Assembly: GCA_029948255.1 (NCBI GenBank)
Contig: JALIZF010001810.1
Span: 82,001-146,000, forward strand
Length of the DNA stretch: 64,000 bases
DNA from: Telmatactis stephensoni
Lineage: Eukaryota > Cnidaria > Anthozoa > Actiniaria > Isophelliidae
Direction: 5' to 3'
Shown: one piece after another, positions 9,176-20,800 of the stretch
Layout: each line of letters opens with the position of its first letter
Position numbering within the stretch: position 1 is the stretch's first letter
Position numbers and translations under genes: made by a program
Notes under the pieces: generated by a model
What the model was told of the DNA's origin: nothing
Database searches by the model: none
The model's input: only the letters and a program-made list of their open reading frames with translations

Positions 9176-12048
9176 TCTTTATTTTATTTATAAAAACACC
9201 TTTTATTTACAAAAAACAACCAGTTTATTTCTGTTTCTAATGGTTCCATTTCTCTTCTCTAATTTTTCTTGGCTTAAAATTCAGATCTTCAATGAAGACA
9301 ACTACGTACATAAACTCATTACATTAGCTTGATGCTTCAAATTTTTCGTAATTTAGAAAAATAAAAATTTCCGTGAAATAAGAGTTATCTTAAAAAATTC
9401 CACTTTCTAAAAACCAGCTGGACCTCTGATACTTATACAGGTCATTCTGAAAGGTGGATATCGAACCTCTCCTATATATCAATATGCTTACGACGGGCCT
9501 GAAACGGTATGTAAAAGTGTTAAGAAATCAATAATTAAGAAATAAAGGATAAACTGAGATGAGCGAATCCATCGAGATTCGAACCCGTAACCTTCCATTT
9601 TGAACGGATCGCGAAGCCATAATGTAGAGGAGCTGAGCCTGGGCTGCCTGTCCTAAAAGGTATAGTACGACGATCATCGCCGACCAAAGCATATCGGAGT
9701 TCCCACACCCCCTGGAAGTACCCCATTTCTTTTTACTCGTGCCCAGGCCTCTAGGCCGGGAACGAGTTATAAAACGCGATTGTTTCTTTTTATTTTTCTT
9801 TCGTCGTCCACGAGAATGCGGCTTTCTTGCGCAATCGGTCACCTGATGCACTCCTGACTGGTTAAGAGCGGAAGAAACAATGCCCTTCATTCATCGCCTA
9901 CTCTTCGTAGTGAACGCCAGTGAGGAACTTTAGGAATGCAAGATGGCGGACAGCCCAAAAAATGGCTTTCAGAGACAGGCTTTTCCAGCAGTGAGACAAT
10001 AGAAAATGGAGCTTTTAACTCGAGATATACCTAGACAATTATAAGAGCTTCAGAATGGGCTGTTGTTTTGAGCTTGATCTCCAATACTTTAACCAAATAT
10101 CGAACTCCGATGGAGTACTTGAAAACTGAAGCTCTCGCGACTCGTAGCAATTCCTTTGAGCTGGAAATCTACGAATTTCTCACCCTACATGTTGCTAAAC
10201 GAACGCATATAGAGGCAAGTCAATTATATTTTTCATTCAAGCATTCAAGAGATCTTGAGACGTTTTTGTAATGAATTTTAACACAATTCTGGCCAGACTA
10301 TTTATTTATATATTTTCATGGAATCAAGGCTCTATTTGACCTGATGCGTTTGGTCACGTAATAGATAAAACATCTGAAACATGAACGCCGAAAAAATAAA
10401 CGATTTGTTATTGTGTCAAAAACGTCGTTGCAGAAGTCTTTACAGCAAACAATTGAGATATATAGTGAAATAAAAAGTTGAATAACTGGTATATTTTTGC
10501 ATGTTGGGATAAAGGCAAACACTAAGCTGCTGACAGACAAATTGACTAATCAGATATTCTCTAAAAAGGTCAAAAAGGTCTTTATTATGTTACGGTTAAG
10601 TGAAGAATGCGTGAAACGGCTCGGAGAAGAGTACGCACGGGGCCGGTCACTGAAGGGCTCCCGGGGCACGAGTGAGCGCACGTGTGCGTCTTGTTTCACC
10701 TAGTTTGGGGCCAAAACTTTCCTTGTTGCTATTTGTACCTCGAAGTGCTTCGTTGTGGTGTAGGAAGGGAAACAAAAAGCCATGATATATATTATTTTCA
10801 CTGAAATGAAATGAAGACTATAAAAAAAAGAAAGATATTAAGGAACGGAAGCAGAATATCGGCCATCTTACAATAGTCGCTATACGGAGAATCTCTGAAA
10901 GGGTCTCCATACAAATTCTAAATAGATCTTAAAATCGGGTTCAGATCAAGTATTATCTAGTCTATCTATGCCGTAATATTGAGCTTTTCAGATTATCTCT
11001 TGATGTTAATTTGATTTCGCTAAAAAAAATTCACGAGTTTCCGGCCTTGGATTTTTTGATTGGTCTGAGAATCAATTGGATAAAAGTGCATTGATTTGTT
11101 AATAAGGAACAAATGGTAAAAAACCCTTCCGTTTCAACTTGGATTACTCTATCACAGCCGCTACGACAACATTTAGAGCAGCCCTTCCGTCAGCACCACG
11201 ATACAACTATTGAGGCCACTGATAACGATCGAAAACATCTGTCACATCATACAGAGTTCCCTATACTTCTTTAGTGAATCGTGACAGGGGGCTATCAATT
11301 TTCACGAGAAACGTGATTTAAGTTTTTATTTTGTCGGAATTCGTGATACCTAAGCCAAATCTTATCTTACGCGTGAAATCAATTTTTGACTTTATGATTT
11401 GTGACAAAGCCAAATATTTTTACGGACGCGAACGAATTCTGTTAAGGGTATAGAAGACCCTGACCACACAGTAGTAAAACAGTGGGTTCTTATTGACTCA
11501 AGGACGACTGGCCTGGCTGTAGGAGTAAAATCCACTTCGATTGCTTTGTAAACTCGGTGAAAGTTTCCTGATCAGTGGGGGCGTTCACTTGCTCGTCTTT
11601 CCGCGGCGACACTTCCCGACCGATGTATGCTGTCATTGTTTTCTTATTAGATTAGTAACTCAATGGCGCTGCGCAAATATTTAACCACAACACCATGAAT
11701 ATTACAGCCTCTGTAATAAATTTAACTCGATCAAAATTGGATCCTCTTTGAGCGTTGAGATTGAGCGTATATCAGGTGTTTATTGTCGCGAAGAAGTTGA
11801 GAGTAGGACTGTTGTTCATTGATGGTGGCCCTTCAACTTGCTCAAGCCCAACCTCACGCCCCACATACAAGACTCTTAATTTGTCATCTCGATTTACTAC
11901 TTGACGCGTTATGTGCCCAGTGATTGGGCAGAGAATGACCTGCATGACTTCACGTCAATGTTGTCTTGACACACACTCACGCTGACCCTTCACGACTGAC
12001 GAGCGGTTTGCTCAACAGATGCAAACGCTGTTGATCTAAAGCCAAACA
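9176..12048. other. Intergenic stretch upstream of the zinc-finger gene
   Basis: I find no gene with recognisable features. A minus-strand GGTTCGAATC motif near 9578-9592 may be a further tRNA-like SINE end. The last few hundred bases presumably hold the promoter of the zinc-finger gene; no core element is clear. Confidence 0.3.
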
Positions 12049-12906
12049 ATGCAATCCTCACAAAATAGTGTAGGACTTTTTCGAGTGTTTAAACCAACGA
12101 TTCTCTTCCAAGCTCCTTCATTACCGTCGATACAACAAGTTTTCTTACAGCAGTCTGAGTTCACTGGAAATCCTCAGTTATGGAATCAGGGTTTAGGACC
12201 TTTCTATTCCAACCTCTCGTCGATACCCGCACCTCCTCCAAGTTCATCTAACCATGTGCCAAATGGAGTACAACCGTATGTTTCTGGCTGTAGCCAACAC
12301 TCCATAACATACACACAAACAATGCAATCTAATGTATATTCACCAAGCAACAGTGTACCGGCCGAACCAAGCAATGTTGGAACTACACATGCGGACCTGC
12401 ATAATACCACGACTATAAATACAACGAAAGACGTAGCAACGACAACTAGTTCACCGCCTGTGAATTGTAAAACTCGTAAGAAAAAGTATCCATGCCCTCT
12501 CTGTGATGTACGGTGTAGTAATAATGGACAGTTGCAGGGACACATGCGAATTCACACTGGTGAAAAACCTTTTCAGTGTAATTACGATGGCTGCGAGAGG
12601 CGCTTTGCGCGCAATGAAGAACTAACGAGACACAAACGAATTCATACGGGATTCAGACCTCACAAATGCGAGACGTGCCAGAAAGCCTTCGGACGTAAAG
12701 ATCATCTGAACAAGCATCAAAAAACGCATTTACAAGAAGCAGAAAAAAAGGTGTTTATTTGTGCTTTTAGAGGTTGTAAGCAGAGGTATAGTCGATCTGA
12801 TGCTCTTACAAGACATCAATGTACCGCACATTCGGTAGCAAAACCCCACATTGCATCAAGAACTCGTGGTTTAGTTAAGTCAGAGAACCAAGATACTGGA
12901 GATTGA
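12049..12906 (+). CDS. C2H2 zinc-finger transcription factor, four fingers, single exon
   Basis: An intact 285-residue frame with no intron. The N-terminal ~140 residues are Ser/Thr/Pro/Asn/Gln-rich, like an activation region, followed by a basic TRKKK (about 142-146). Four C2H2 fingers follow: C149/C152-H165/H169, C177/C182-H195/H199, C207/C210-H223/H227 and C238/C243-H256/H261. Fingers 2 and 4 have four residues between the cysteines. Linkers after fingers 1 and 2 are TGEKP and TGFRP. Finger 2 (RRFARNEELTRHKRIHTG) and finger 3 resemble EGR/WT1/KLF-type fingers, so binding to a GC-rich site in the nucleus is likely. The short C-tail lacks known domains. I cannot assign an orthologue. The upstream sequence shows no splice acceptor demanding an earlier exon. 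Confidence 0.85.
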   Translation: MQSSQNSVGLFRVFKPTILFQAPSLPSIQQVFLQQSEFTGNPQLWNQGLGPFYSNLSSIPAPPPSSSNHVPNGVQPYVSGCSQHSITYTQTMQSNVYSPSNSVPAEPSNVGTTHADLHNTTTINTTKDVATTTSSPPVNCKTRKKKYPCPLCDVRCSNNGQLQGHMRIHTGEKPFQCNYDGCERRFARNEELTRHKRIHTGFRPHKCETCQKAFGRKDHLNKHQKTHLQEAEKKVFICAFRGCKQRYSRSDALTRHQCTAHSVAKPHIASRTRGLVKSENQDTGD

Positions 12907-14869
12907 GCATCGTGATCTTATAATTAATCAGTTATATTTTATCATGAAATATGCTCACGATATAACTGTTATAAGTCAGAGGACGTTGAAGGTCTGTTTG
13001 GGGCGTGATGTGTTTGTACAAGCTGATTGAATGGCTCTTGTTCCTTTCAGCTATTTTTGTACCACCTCAAAACGCCGTTTGACCTTTTTTTCTCGACGTG
13101 AAATCACTCGAGTTGAGGGTATCTTTACAGCGCGTCTACAGCACATTTTGGAGAGGAGTCGCTCTTCTCATTCCAGAGCAATTATTAAGATATTTCAACA
13201 ATGATTCATCGTAGTGTTTGTTATAAAAAGGAAATCCGAATCGGCGACCATTGAGAAAGTACTCCATTAAAAACTTGTTATAAATTGAATCGAACACGCA
13301 AATCGACACACGTATTATTCATTTTGTACATAAAACTTTTAGTATTTTTCATAAGAAATTTCATGTATTTTGGAGTATTGAAAGATAATGGTTAACTTAG
13401 CATATTTTATGTTTACCGATCTCCAAGACAAGACAATAATTGAGTGTATTGTTCAACAATCAGAAATAATTAAAACACTTTTTTCCGCCAATAGCTAGAT
13501 GTTGACTTAACTAAGCTAAGACAGTAACTCCGTGACACAACAAAGAGCCTTGAGGATTTGGAACATCGTGACGAAACGCACAACAATTAAACGATGAAAA
13601 CGAAGCCGTTAAATGAGGCAGGAAACCTCAGCTCACCTGATAAAGGCAGCTTTCTTTAGACGACATTCCCTCTCTTCCTCCATGGGATGTTAAAAGACTT
13701 TAATACATCAACCTATCGTCCATTTACATAATTCCATCTTTTCCTAAGTAAATATTGATTAACTTGTTGAAACAAGTCGATGTGACGGGGACGTAAGTTA
13801 TCAAAGACGCAAGACTTCTTGGCGCGCGGAAAAGGTAGGATATTGTTGTAAAAGGTCTTATGAGCGTCAAGGTAAACACTTATCTGTTTTAAAAGCAAGC
13901 AAACTAGGTGTCAACGTACAAGTCCCTAATCCTTCATTGACCCATTAAACACGTGGTTAGCGTTTCATATCTGAACGATCTGAAGAGCAAGGAAGATAGA
14001 GACTGAAAAGGAAGGTCCTCTCTTCCTCCTTTTCCTCCCTTCCCCCTCCCCTCTACGTACTCTTTGGGCGGTGAGGAAGCGGTCAGTGCTGTAAACAAAC
14101 TAATTCCCTGTCCAGCCCAATTTTAAAATTGTCAAATTTTGATTCTATAAATAAACTCTATTAAGTAACTGTGCGTTGGTTAGGGTTAGGGTTACCCGAG
14201 GGTTACCCGAGGGTTGTAATCCGAGACATGGTATGGGCGTACTGACATAAAACAGTAATGGGCTCCTGCATAAGAATTGCCCCGTTGCTAATAACTTCCG
14301 TATTTCTTAATTTTATGCCAATCCCATGCTTAGCTTTGAAAAAGGCTGTAAATGATCTAAATATTTAATAAGAACTTCATTTTGATGAAATCCGCCAAAG
14401 ATTATAGCTTTTTAAAGAAACCGGAAATAAAATGTCCCGCGCATGCGAAATACAGCAACAATGAGTTCTTTCAGGTTCTGTCAGGGACTCTGTCAGGTGT
14501 GTGTTGCTCTACCGGAAGTCAAATGGTTCCCGCCAAAAACGCGCGCGCGTGCGCCTATCACCAAAGCAATTAAGGCTCTATTTTGCATAGCAACCGCTGC
14601 ACAGAAACGTTATATATGTCATGCAGTACACCGGCCCTTATCACACCATGGCTCGATTTTCAGTGCAAGAACGTGGTGTGTTGGACATACAATTTGGCAT
14701 CCTTGGATTCAATCATGCTAGGAATTAATGGTATGGAGAATGACTTTTTTTGAGTACTTCTATAGAGTAAACACAGGCTTAAAGCTTCCCATCCAGGTGT
14801 TGATTCTTTTGAATGTGACGTGTTTTCCTGTGTGCAATTCCCCTGTCTTGGAACTAATATAAGGGCTCA
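12907..14869. other. Intergenic region between the zinc-finger and ankyrin genes
   Basis: Presumably starts with the zinc-finger gene's 3' UTR. Near 14175-14213 there are two or three TTAGGG words followed by duplicated GGGTTACCCGA, too short to be an interstitial telomere. Nothing in it resembles a gene. Confidence 0.35.
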
Positions 14870-15055
14870 CACACGATGCAATTAACATTTCCTGCATTCA
14901 TCATTTACTGCAACATTGTGCGCAATATTGCAGGGGTGGACACTTCGGTGCAACTGTGTTGAGTGCAACATTGCAGGGGTGAACACTTCGGTGCAACTGA
15001 GTTGCGCGCGGTATCAGTGCAGGAAATGTTGCACCGCGTCATGTCTGAGCCTATA
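14870..15055. mobile_element. MITE carrying a two-unit minisatellite (TGCAACATTGCAGGGG family), copy 1
   Basis: Outer ends (CTCACACACGATGCAA near 14871 and its diverged inverse near 15030-15052) are inverted. Inside are two tandem ~45-bp units built on ATTGCAGGGGTGRACACTTC. The same unit is expanded at 45640-46005. Confidence 0.55.
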
Positions 15056-15076
15056 CAGCTTTCCATTTGAAATGTT

Positions 15077-16744
15077 TCACAGATCTACTTGATTCTCCAA
15101 ATCAATTTCAAGTATGTTTTGCCACTGATAAGTCCATTTACCTACAGTAGCTATCTTCACAACAGATTTAAACTCATCAACACGTTTTCTTGTGTAGACT
15201 TCAGAGTCGACTCCTCCAGCAAGCAATAAGGCTGTGCATTTTAGATGATGGCCTAATAGACCATAATGCACTGCGGGCCATCCTTTAGCATCTTCAACAT
15301 TAACATCAGCTCCATGACGTAGTAAGAATGTAATACCTTTGTATGAGCCTAATGACGTAATATGATGTAATATTGAGGTACCATCTTCATGAATGAAATT
15401 CACGTTCGCTCTCCACCGAACCAGGACTTCCGCGCATTTGAGATTCTCGTGTTCTAACGCAATACAAAGTGGCGTCCAGCCTCTTTGGTCAAGAATCTCT
15501 GGCGAAATGCCGTGACTCAGGAGCGAACCAGCTTGTCTAGTACAGTTATTTTTAGCAGCTCGTAGCAAAGCGCTAGATCCTTCTTGAATTAACGTTAAAT
15601 CTCTTTCGCTCCTGCTTTGGCGCATTTTGGACTGACGCGCAAGATTATCAGTTTGTAATGACTCCATCGACTTGCTTGTAAGTCGGCCAAGTCTTCTGGA
15701 AACTTTTGATGCTGGCTTTTTTTGCTTTGTATTACAGCTGTTGGTGTCACTACTGCTTGGTGTTCCGCTGTCTCCTCGACTCTCCATCGATTCTGTCTCA
15801 AACGAATGTAAATCTTTTTCACTTTTGATTTTACGTATTTTTAACTGAGCCTCAGGTTCATCATTTAATAAGGAGTCCATCGATTTGCTTTTAATTCTGC
15901 CCAGTTTCTTTGAAACTTTAGAACTTGACTGAACTGGCTTTTGTTTTTTACGTGAAGAAATGTTCCTTCTCTCTTTACTGCTTGCTGTACTGTTGTTGTC
16001 AGTCGTTTCTGGCAAGGGAGACGTCCATTTTTCTAAATCTGAATTCGTTGAACAGGGACCTTTATTTACTCTCTCCTGAATGGAATCCTCGATCGTAGTT
16101 TCACATATTTTATCTCCAGACTTACTTGATAAAGACTCCGTCGATTTACTCAGTGAAATCTTGCCAAATTTCCTTGATATTTTAGAGAAAGGTGATCTTT
16201 GATGCTTGCCTGCTGTGGCGCTGTCCGCACTGCTGCCTGACGCAGCATAATGGCAATTTTCTTGTTTCCTCTTTTTCGTTTCCCGTGATCCATTCCCTGA
16301 ATGATATCCTTGACTTTCTTCATCATCTTCTTGTTCTTTGATAGTTTTATCCGCACTATTTCTTAGGTTTTCAATCTGAGCTTTTAAAACAAGTTGCTCT
16401 GCCTCAAAAATAACATCTTTGGTCCACTTCTCGGCTTGGCCCTTCACGCGCTTGATCGTTTTCGTGTTCATAGAATAATTAGTACTCCCAACAGTAGCTT
16501 TAGAAGTATTATCACTGTTTCTTGCTGTCTTCCAGTCAGACTCGTCGCTCGAAAGAGAAAATACAACCTCTTCTCGAGTTGGCGATTCGTTGAATTTCAC
16601 GTCTTCTTCGATCCAGTTTCGGTTAAACTTTGCATCTTGCAGTATTACATTAATTGGTTCGACATCCTGCTTTCCATGATCATTCTCCAAGGAGAACTGT
16701 CTTCGATTTCTTCTCAATCTTAACTTCTTAGAGAAATTTCTCAT
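15077..16744 (-). CDS. Ankyrin-repeat protein with three copies of a novel Ser/Lys motif, single exon
   Basis: An intact 555-residue minus-strand frame from ATG at 16744 to TGA at 15079-15077. The first ~390 residues are charged, Ser-rich and probably disordered. Within them a motif occurs three times: SKISRKFGKISLSKSTESL (187-205), SKVSKKLGRIKSKSMDSL (275-292) and SKVSRRLGRLTSKSMESL (346-363). The last two are each followed by a K-[IM]-R-x-x-[KR]-S-E-[KR]-D-L element (302-312 and 373-383). Residues ~392-515 form about three and a half ankyrin repeats (GWTPLCIALEHENLKCAEVL and HGADVNVEDAKGWPAVHYGL are typical). Ankyrin repeats bind protein partners; the basic Ser motifs look like phosphorylation or docking sites (inference). 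I recognise no named family. It is head to head with the STARD7-like gene. Confidence 0.8.
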   Translation of the reverse strand: MRNFSKKLRLRRNRRQFSLENDHGKQDVEPINVILQDAKFNRNWIEEDVKFNESPTREEVVFSLSSDESDWKTARNSDNTSKATVGSTNYSMNTKTIKRVKGQAEKWTKDVIFEAEQLVLKAQIENLRNSADKTIKEQEDDEESQGYHSGNGSRETKKRKQENCHYAASGSSADSATAGKHQRSPFSKISRKFGKISLSKSTESLSSKSGDKICETTIEDSIQERVNKGPCSTNSDLEKWTSPLPETTDNNSTASSKERRNISSRKKQKPVQSSSKVSKKLGRIKSKSMDSLLNDEPEAQLKIRKIKSEKDLHSFETESMESRGDSGTPSSSDTNSCNTKQKKPASKVSRRLGRLTSKSMESLQTDNLARQSKMRQSRSERDLTLIQEGSSALLRAAKNNCTRQAGSLLSHGISPEILDQRGWTPLCIALEHENLKCAEVLVRWRANVNFIHEDGTSILHHITSLGSYKGITFLLRHGADVNVEDAKGWPAVHYGLLGHHLKCTALLLAGGVDSEVYTRKRVDEFKSVVKIATVGKWTYQWQNILEIDLENQVDL

Positions 16745-17867
16745 GTTGGTATTATCAGTAGAGAGGATGTATCTTAGTCTTGTTTTTGCAGTTTCAGCAG
16801 TTAAGATTGGCGCTCATATCATTCCAATCAAAGATTCGCCAAAACATTACCATATTGGAACACAGTTTGTGAAAACACTTCACGTGAAAGAGGAGCTGTT
16901 TATGATGGACAGTCCAGTTCAAGCGCGTTTCTTTTTATCTTCAACTTGCGGCTGAAACTTCTTGATGAATGCCTTGCTCTTTGTTTCACTAGCCACAGCC
17001 TTAATGAGCTAATAAATCCATGAAAAAATATCAATAAGAATCAAAACAACCTTCAAGCTTCATGTGGAGAACCGAACCAGTCACAGATGAATTAATCATG
17101 CCAAAAAAGACCATGTCAGCCAGCTTTAGTCAATGAACCAGAAAACCTACAACCTTTTGAACAATTTTTGTACAACTTTGCCTTAATAGAATACTTTTTT
17201 GACTTAACAAAAAGTTGATAATTATCTCTATTAAATTGTTTTGAGCGAATTAAATGCATTGCGCTGTAAAGTCATGAGACATTGCAATCAATACACTTCC
17301 CGCTAGGCTTTTATGTTTCTCACTGTGTATGGCATGTGAATCCAGACGAAGAATAAAGAATTAAGTTTCCAAGGAATAAATAAAAAGTAAAGAAATAAGG
17401 ATTAAACGTACAAAAGTATTTAATAATGCACTTTTGAAGAAGCGAAAATTTAATTGAATCAACAATATAAACTAAACAAAGGCAATTAACTTTGTATTAG
17501 TTTGGGAATAAAATTGACAATTATTGAAGCGTGAATTCAGCTAAATTTGGAAATATGTCAAATCTGGAGCGGTCAGGAACTTGAACATGAATAAAGAAAA
17601 AGTTTAAACAGGTTAAATTTTTCAGTTTCTAAAGTAAAATGAAAGTGGAGAAAATCTTGGAGTTTCTGCGGTCCACGAGTAAATACTTTGGGTTTCCTGT
17701 GTTATCACGTGGAACGCATGTAGTAGACTTTGACCTTGTGTTACGTCACTTACTGCGCGCCTTTGCTTGTTGCAGTACAGTAATGGCCTCGTGTTGTCTT
17801 GATAGAAGTGTGGGATTTCCACTCTTGTTTTTACTTCTTTTTTCACTTTAAGTGAACAGTATCCACA
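16745..17867. promoter_or_regulatory. Divergent intergenic region between the ankyrin and STARD7-like genes
   Basis: 1.1 kb separates the two opposed start codons, so promoters may be shared or overlapping. Short frames at 16743-16955 (+) and 17639-17851 (+) show no domain and are probably chance or 5' UTR. No core promoter motif can be assigned with confidence. Confidence 0.35.
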
Positions 17868-20800
17868 ATGGCTACTACAGGACCGTATATACTGCATAAA
17901 TCTACTCAACTTTGCTTTGCTGTACGCTCAAACGTGAACTTCGAGCAAATCCATCCGAGCGTGTTGAGCTCAAAACTTGCACAAAAAGTGCTATTCAATT
18001 TTCCTGATGGAGCTAATACTCTTCCGCCACGGATAAACTTCAAAGTAATTTCATCTGCTATGAATGTAGTTTGTGAGAAAGTCAGGTTAGAGAGGGAAAG
18101 GTTTGTAACAGGAAAACAGCAAGGGAAACATCGGAGAAGACGCCATAATCATCGTCACAATGAACTGCAATGTCGGCCACGTGAGAGTACGAACAATAAT
18201 GTGGAAGACTTGCAAAAATACGAACCCAAAAGGTCCTCTGATGCTGTTCTTCTTGGTGCTGGGGGATTCTTCTGGACTCAAGAAAGAATTACAGATCAAG
18301 ATTTAATTAAGTTAGTAAAAATAACTTGCTCGTAAACTCTAAGGCTAAAAATATCAGCATCGAGTCATGAGTTAAATTCACATAGATTTTATTTTTACAT
18401 TTGTCTGTTCTTTTATCGTTGACAATTTGGCTATCAATATCTGTTGAATACCTTAAAATATTCATGAAACTGCGAAATGATGTAGTTTGCTGTACCTGTG
18501 TTTCCAAATTGTGGTCATTTGCTCGAAAAAATGATGCCCAGAAAATCACTCAACTTGTTTATAATACGGTAATACGAACAACAAAATCACTCAACTTGTC
18601 GCAACATAGTTGTGTGATGCAAGTTGAGAGAATCCTGTATTCTTATTGGCCGAGAAAATCATTTGCTGCAACATGAGTTGGGGATTCTCTCAACTTGCAT
18701 CACAAAACCTTAGTTGAAGTGGTGATACAGTACATGCAACATTTTAAAATTTTGTTGCAAGAAGTAGAACGACCTACTACTTTCTGCAACAAAATTTCTC
18801 AACATTTTGTTGCAAGGCAAGTTTGAATTGGAGTGGAAAAATGTGCAGCATTGCTTTTCAACTCATCTCGCAACAATGTGGCGAGACAAGTTGAGTGATT
18901 TTGTTGCTCATTACCGTAGCTTTAAATACAGCTGTAGGTGGCAAGCTTTTATAGAGGGCTTTTTTATCATCCTTTCAGTTGTACCAAAAACCTCAAGATA
19001 TCTGACGAAGAAAGCTCAACAACAAAAAATGAAAAAGAAGAAGCAACAGTAAAATGGGAAGTTCTTACAAAACAAGATAATCTGTCAGTGCAAAGACGAC
19101 AGATGGAAACTGGTATTTATGAATATAAAGGTATGACATAGTGTGTCAAAGTTACCAATGTAAAGTAAGAGTGCACATGTAATCCCTTGGTGATCACAAC
19201 GTACAGAAAGGCTGTTTTCCATGAATTAGTTTTGTTCTGGTATAAGTCCATCGTCATTCCCATATATTTGTCTGTATGTGTTTACATGATACTGGTATGA
19301 AATCCTTATTCTGTTAACAATTTATATCCTAGGTTGATTGTCTTGTCAAGATCTTGACAAGATAGTATCTTGGCAAGGTCTTGGCAAGATCTTACCAAAA
19401 GTATGCCAAGATCTTACCAAAAGTATGCTAAGATCTTACCAAGAATATATTGTCTAAATGGCATGATCTTGGCAAGCTTTTTAACCTGGGTTATACCAGT
19501 ACCATGTAGAGTGAGTACAACACTCACTTCAGTATGGAAGGTATTTTAGGAATAAAGGAAGAATTTAAAAAAAGACAGGAAAGGGAATAAACACCTGTTT
19601 TACATGTACATGTAGTATGAAGCTCAATTTCATACCAAAATGAAACTTGTTTGTAAATGGCCCCTCATTCTTGGGTGTTATTGTTACAGTATTTGGAACA
19701 TTTGCTGACGTCAGTGCAAGGTCTTTCTTTACAATTCAAGTAAGTAGTACATATTGATATCATCATCATCATCATCATTATCATAAGTACTTGTATTCAT
19801 TGTTGTCATTAGTTGTCGGCATAGAAACGCTGCAAATTCAGCTCGATTACATTATACTCCTAATAGTGCCTAAAAGAGACCAGGCCTCTTCAATGGGACA
19901 ACTATATTTCCAAATTCGAAACTAGCAACTAGTTTAAGCTGCATTGGTGTATAAAGGTGCAATAAGAAATGAATTGAAGAGTATTTTACATTATTGACAT
20001 TTCCAGCCTTGACTTTTCGTCAGAGTAAAAGAGCTATATTTGCAGGCTACTATATCTCACTCTGATGATATTTATATGACTGTATTTTAGGTTGATACTG
20101 AGTATCGTAAAGTGTGGGACAAGTATGCTGCAAAATTAGACATCATCGACAAGGACCTAGCAAGTGGAAATGAAGTATTACACTGGATAATGAAATACCC
20201 CGTAAGCATTAGAGTGGATTTCGTATGACTTTGAAAAACTACAACATGGTCACGGCACAGCATGGCCACAGTACAAAACCTTGCCTGCTGATGTGTCACT
20301 TTGTAAAGAAATCAGCAGGCGAGGTTCTGTACCGTGGCCGTGCCGTGACCATGTCATAGTTTTTCAAAGTCATACAAAATCCACTTTAATTGACACGAGT
20401 CATTCTTATTTGATTGTCGCCCTTTTATATTGCTTTTAATGACTAGAATATTCAATATTGCAGTATCCATTAAGGACAAGAGATTATGTGATGATAAGAA
20501 GATCAAAGGTATTATTTATGTGTTAGTATAATAGAACCCTAAGCGAGGTTAGAGTCACGGATTTGAGGAAATAAATGAAGAATCACGTGCTGAAACTCTC
20601 GCAGAGTAAATCAGTGTTCTTATTCACCAGGTTTTTATTTAAATATGTCTAACCTGGTCACCAGTTCACTGACAACAAATTAATATTTTATTGATACATG
20701 TACCATTGTGTGTGTACTTTCATACTTGGCAGAATGGGGTTGATAATTGTTTATATAATAATTGGCATATTACGCGTGCTCTGATTGGTCGAACAACCAT

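Noticed and set aside
14175..14213. Interstitial telomere (TTAGGG words)
   Set aside because: Only two or three units, followed by a different short repeat; chance or a repeat remnant.
17639..17851. 70-residue frame upstream of STARD7
   Set aside because: No domain or start context of note, and it ends before the STARD7 ATG; likely 5' flank.
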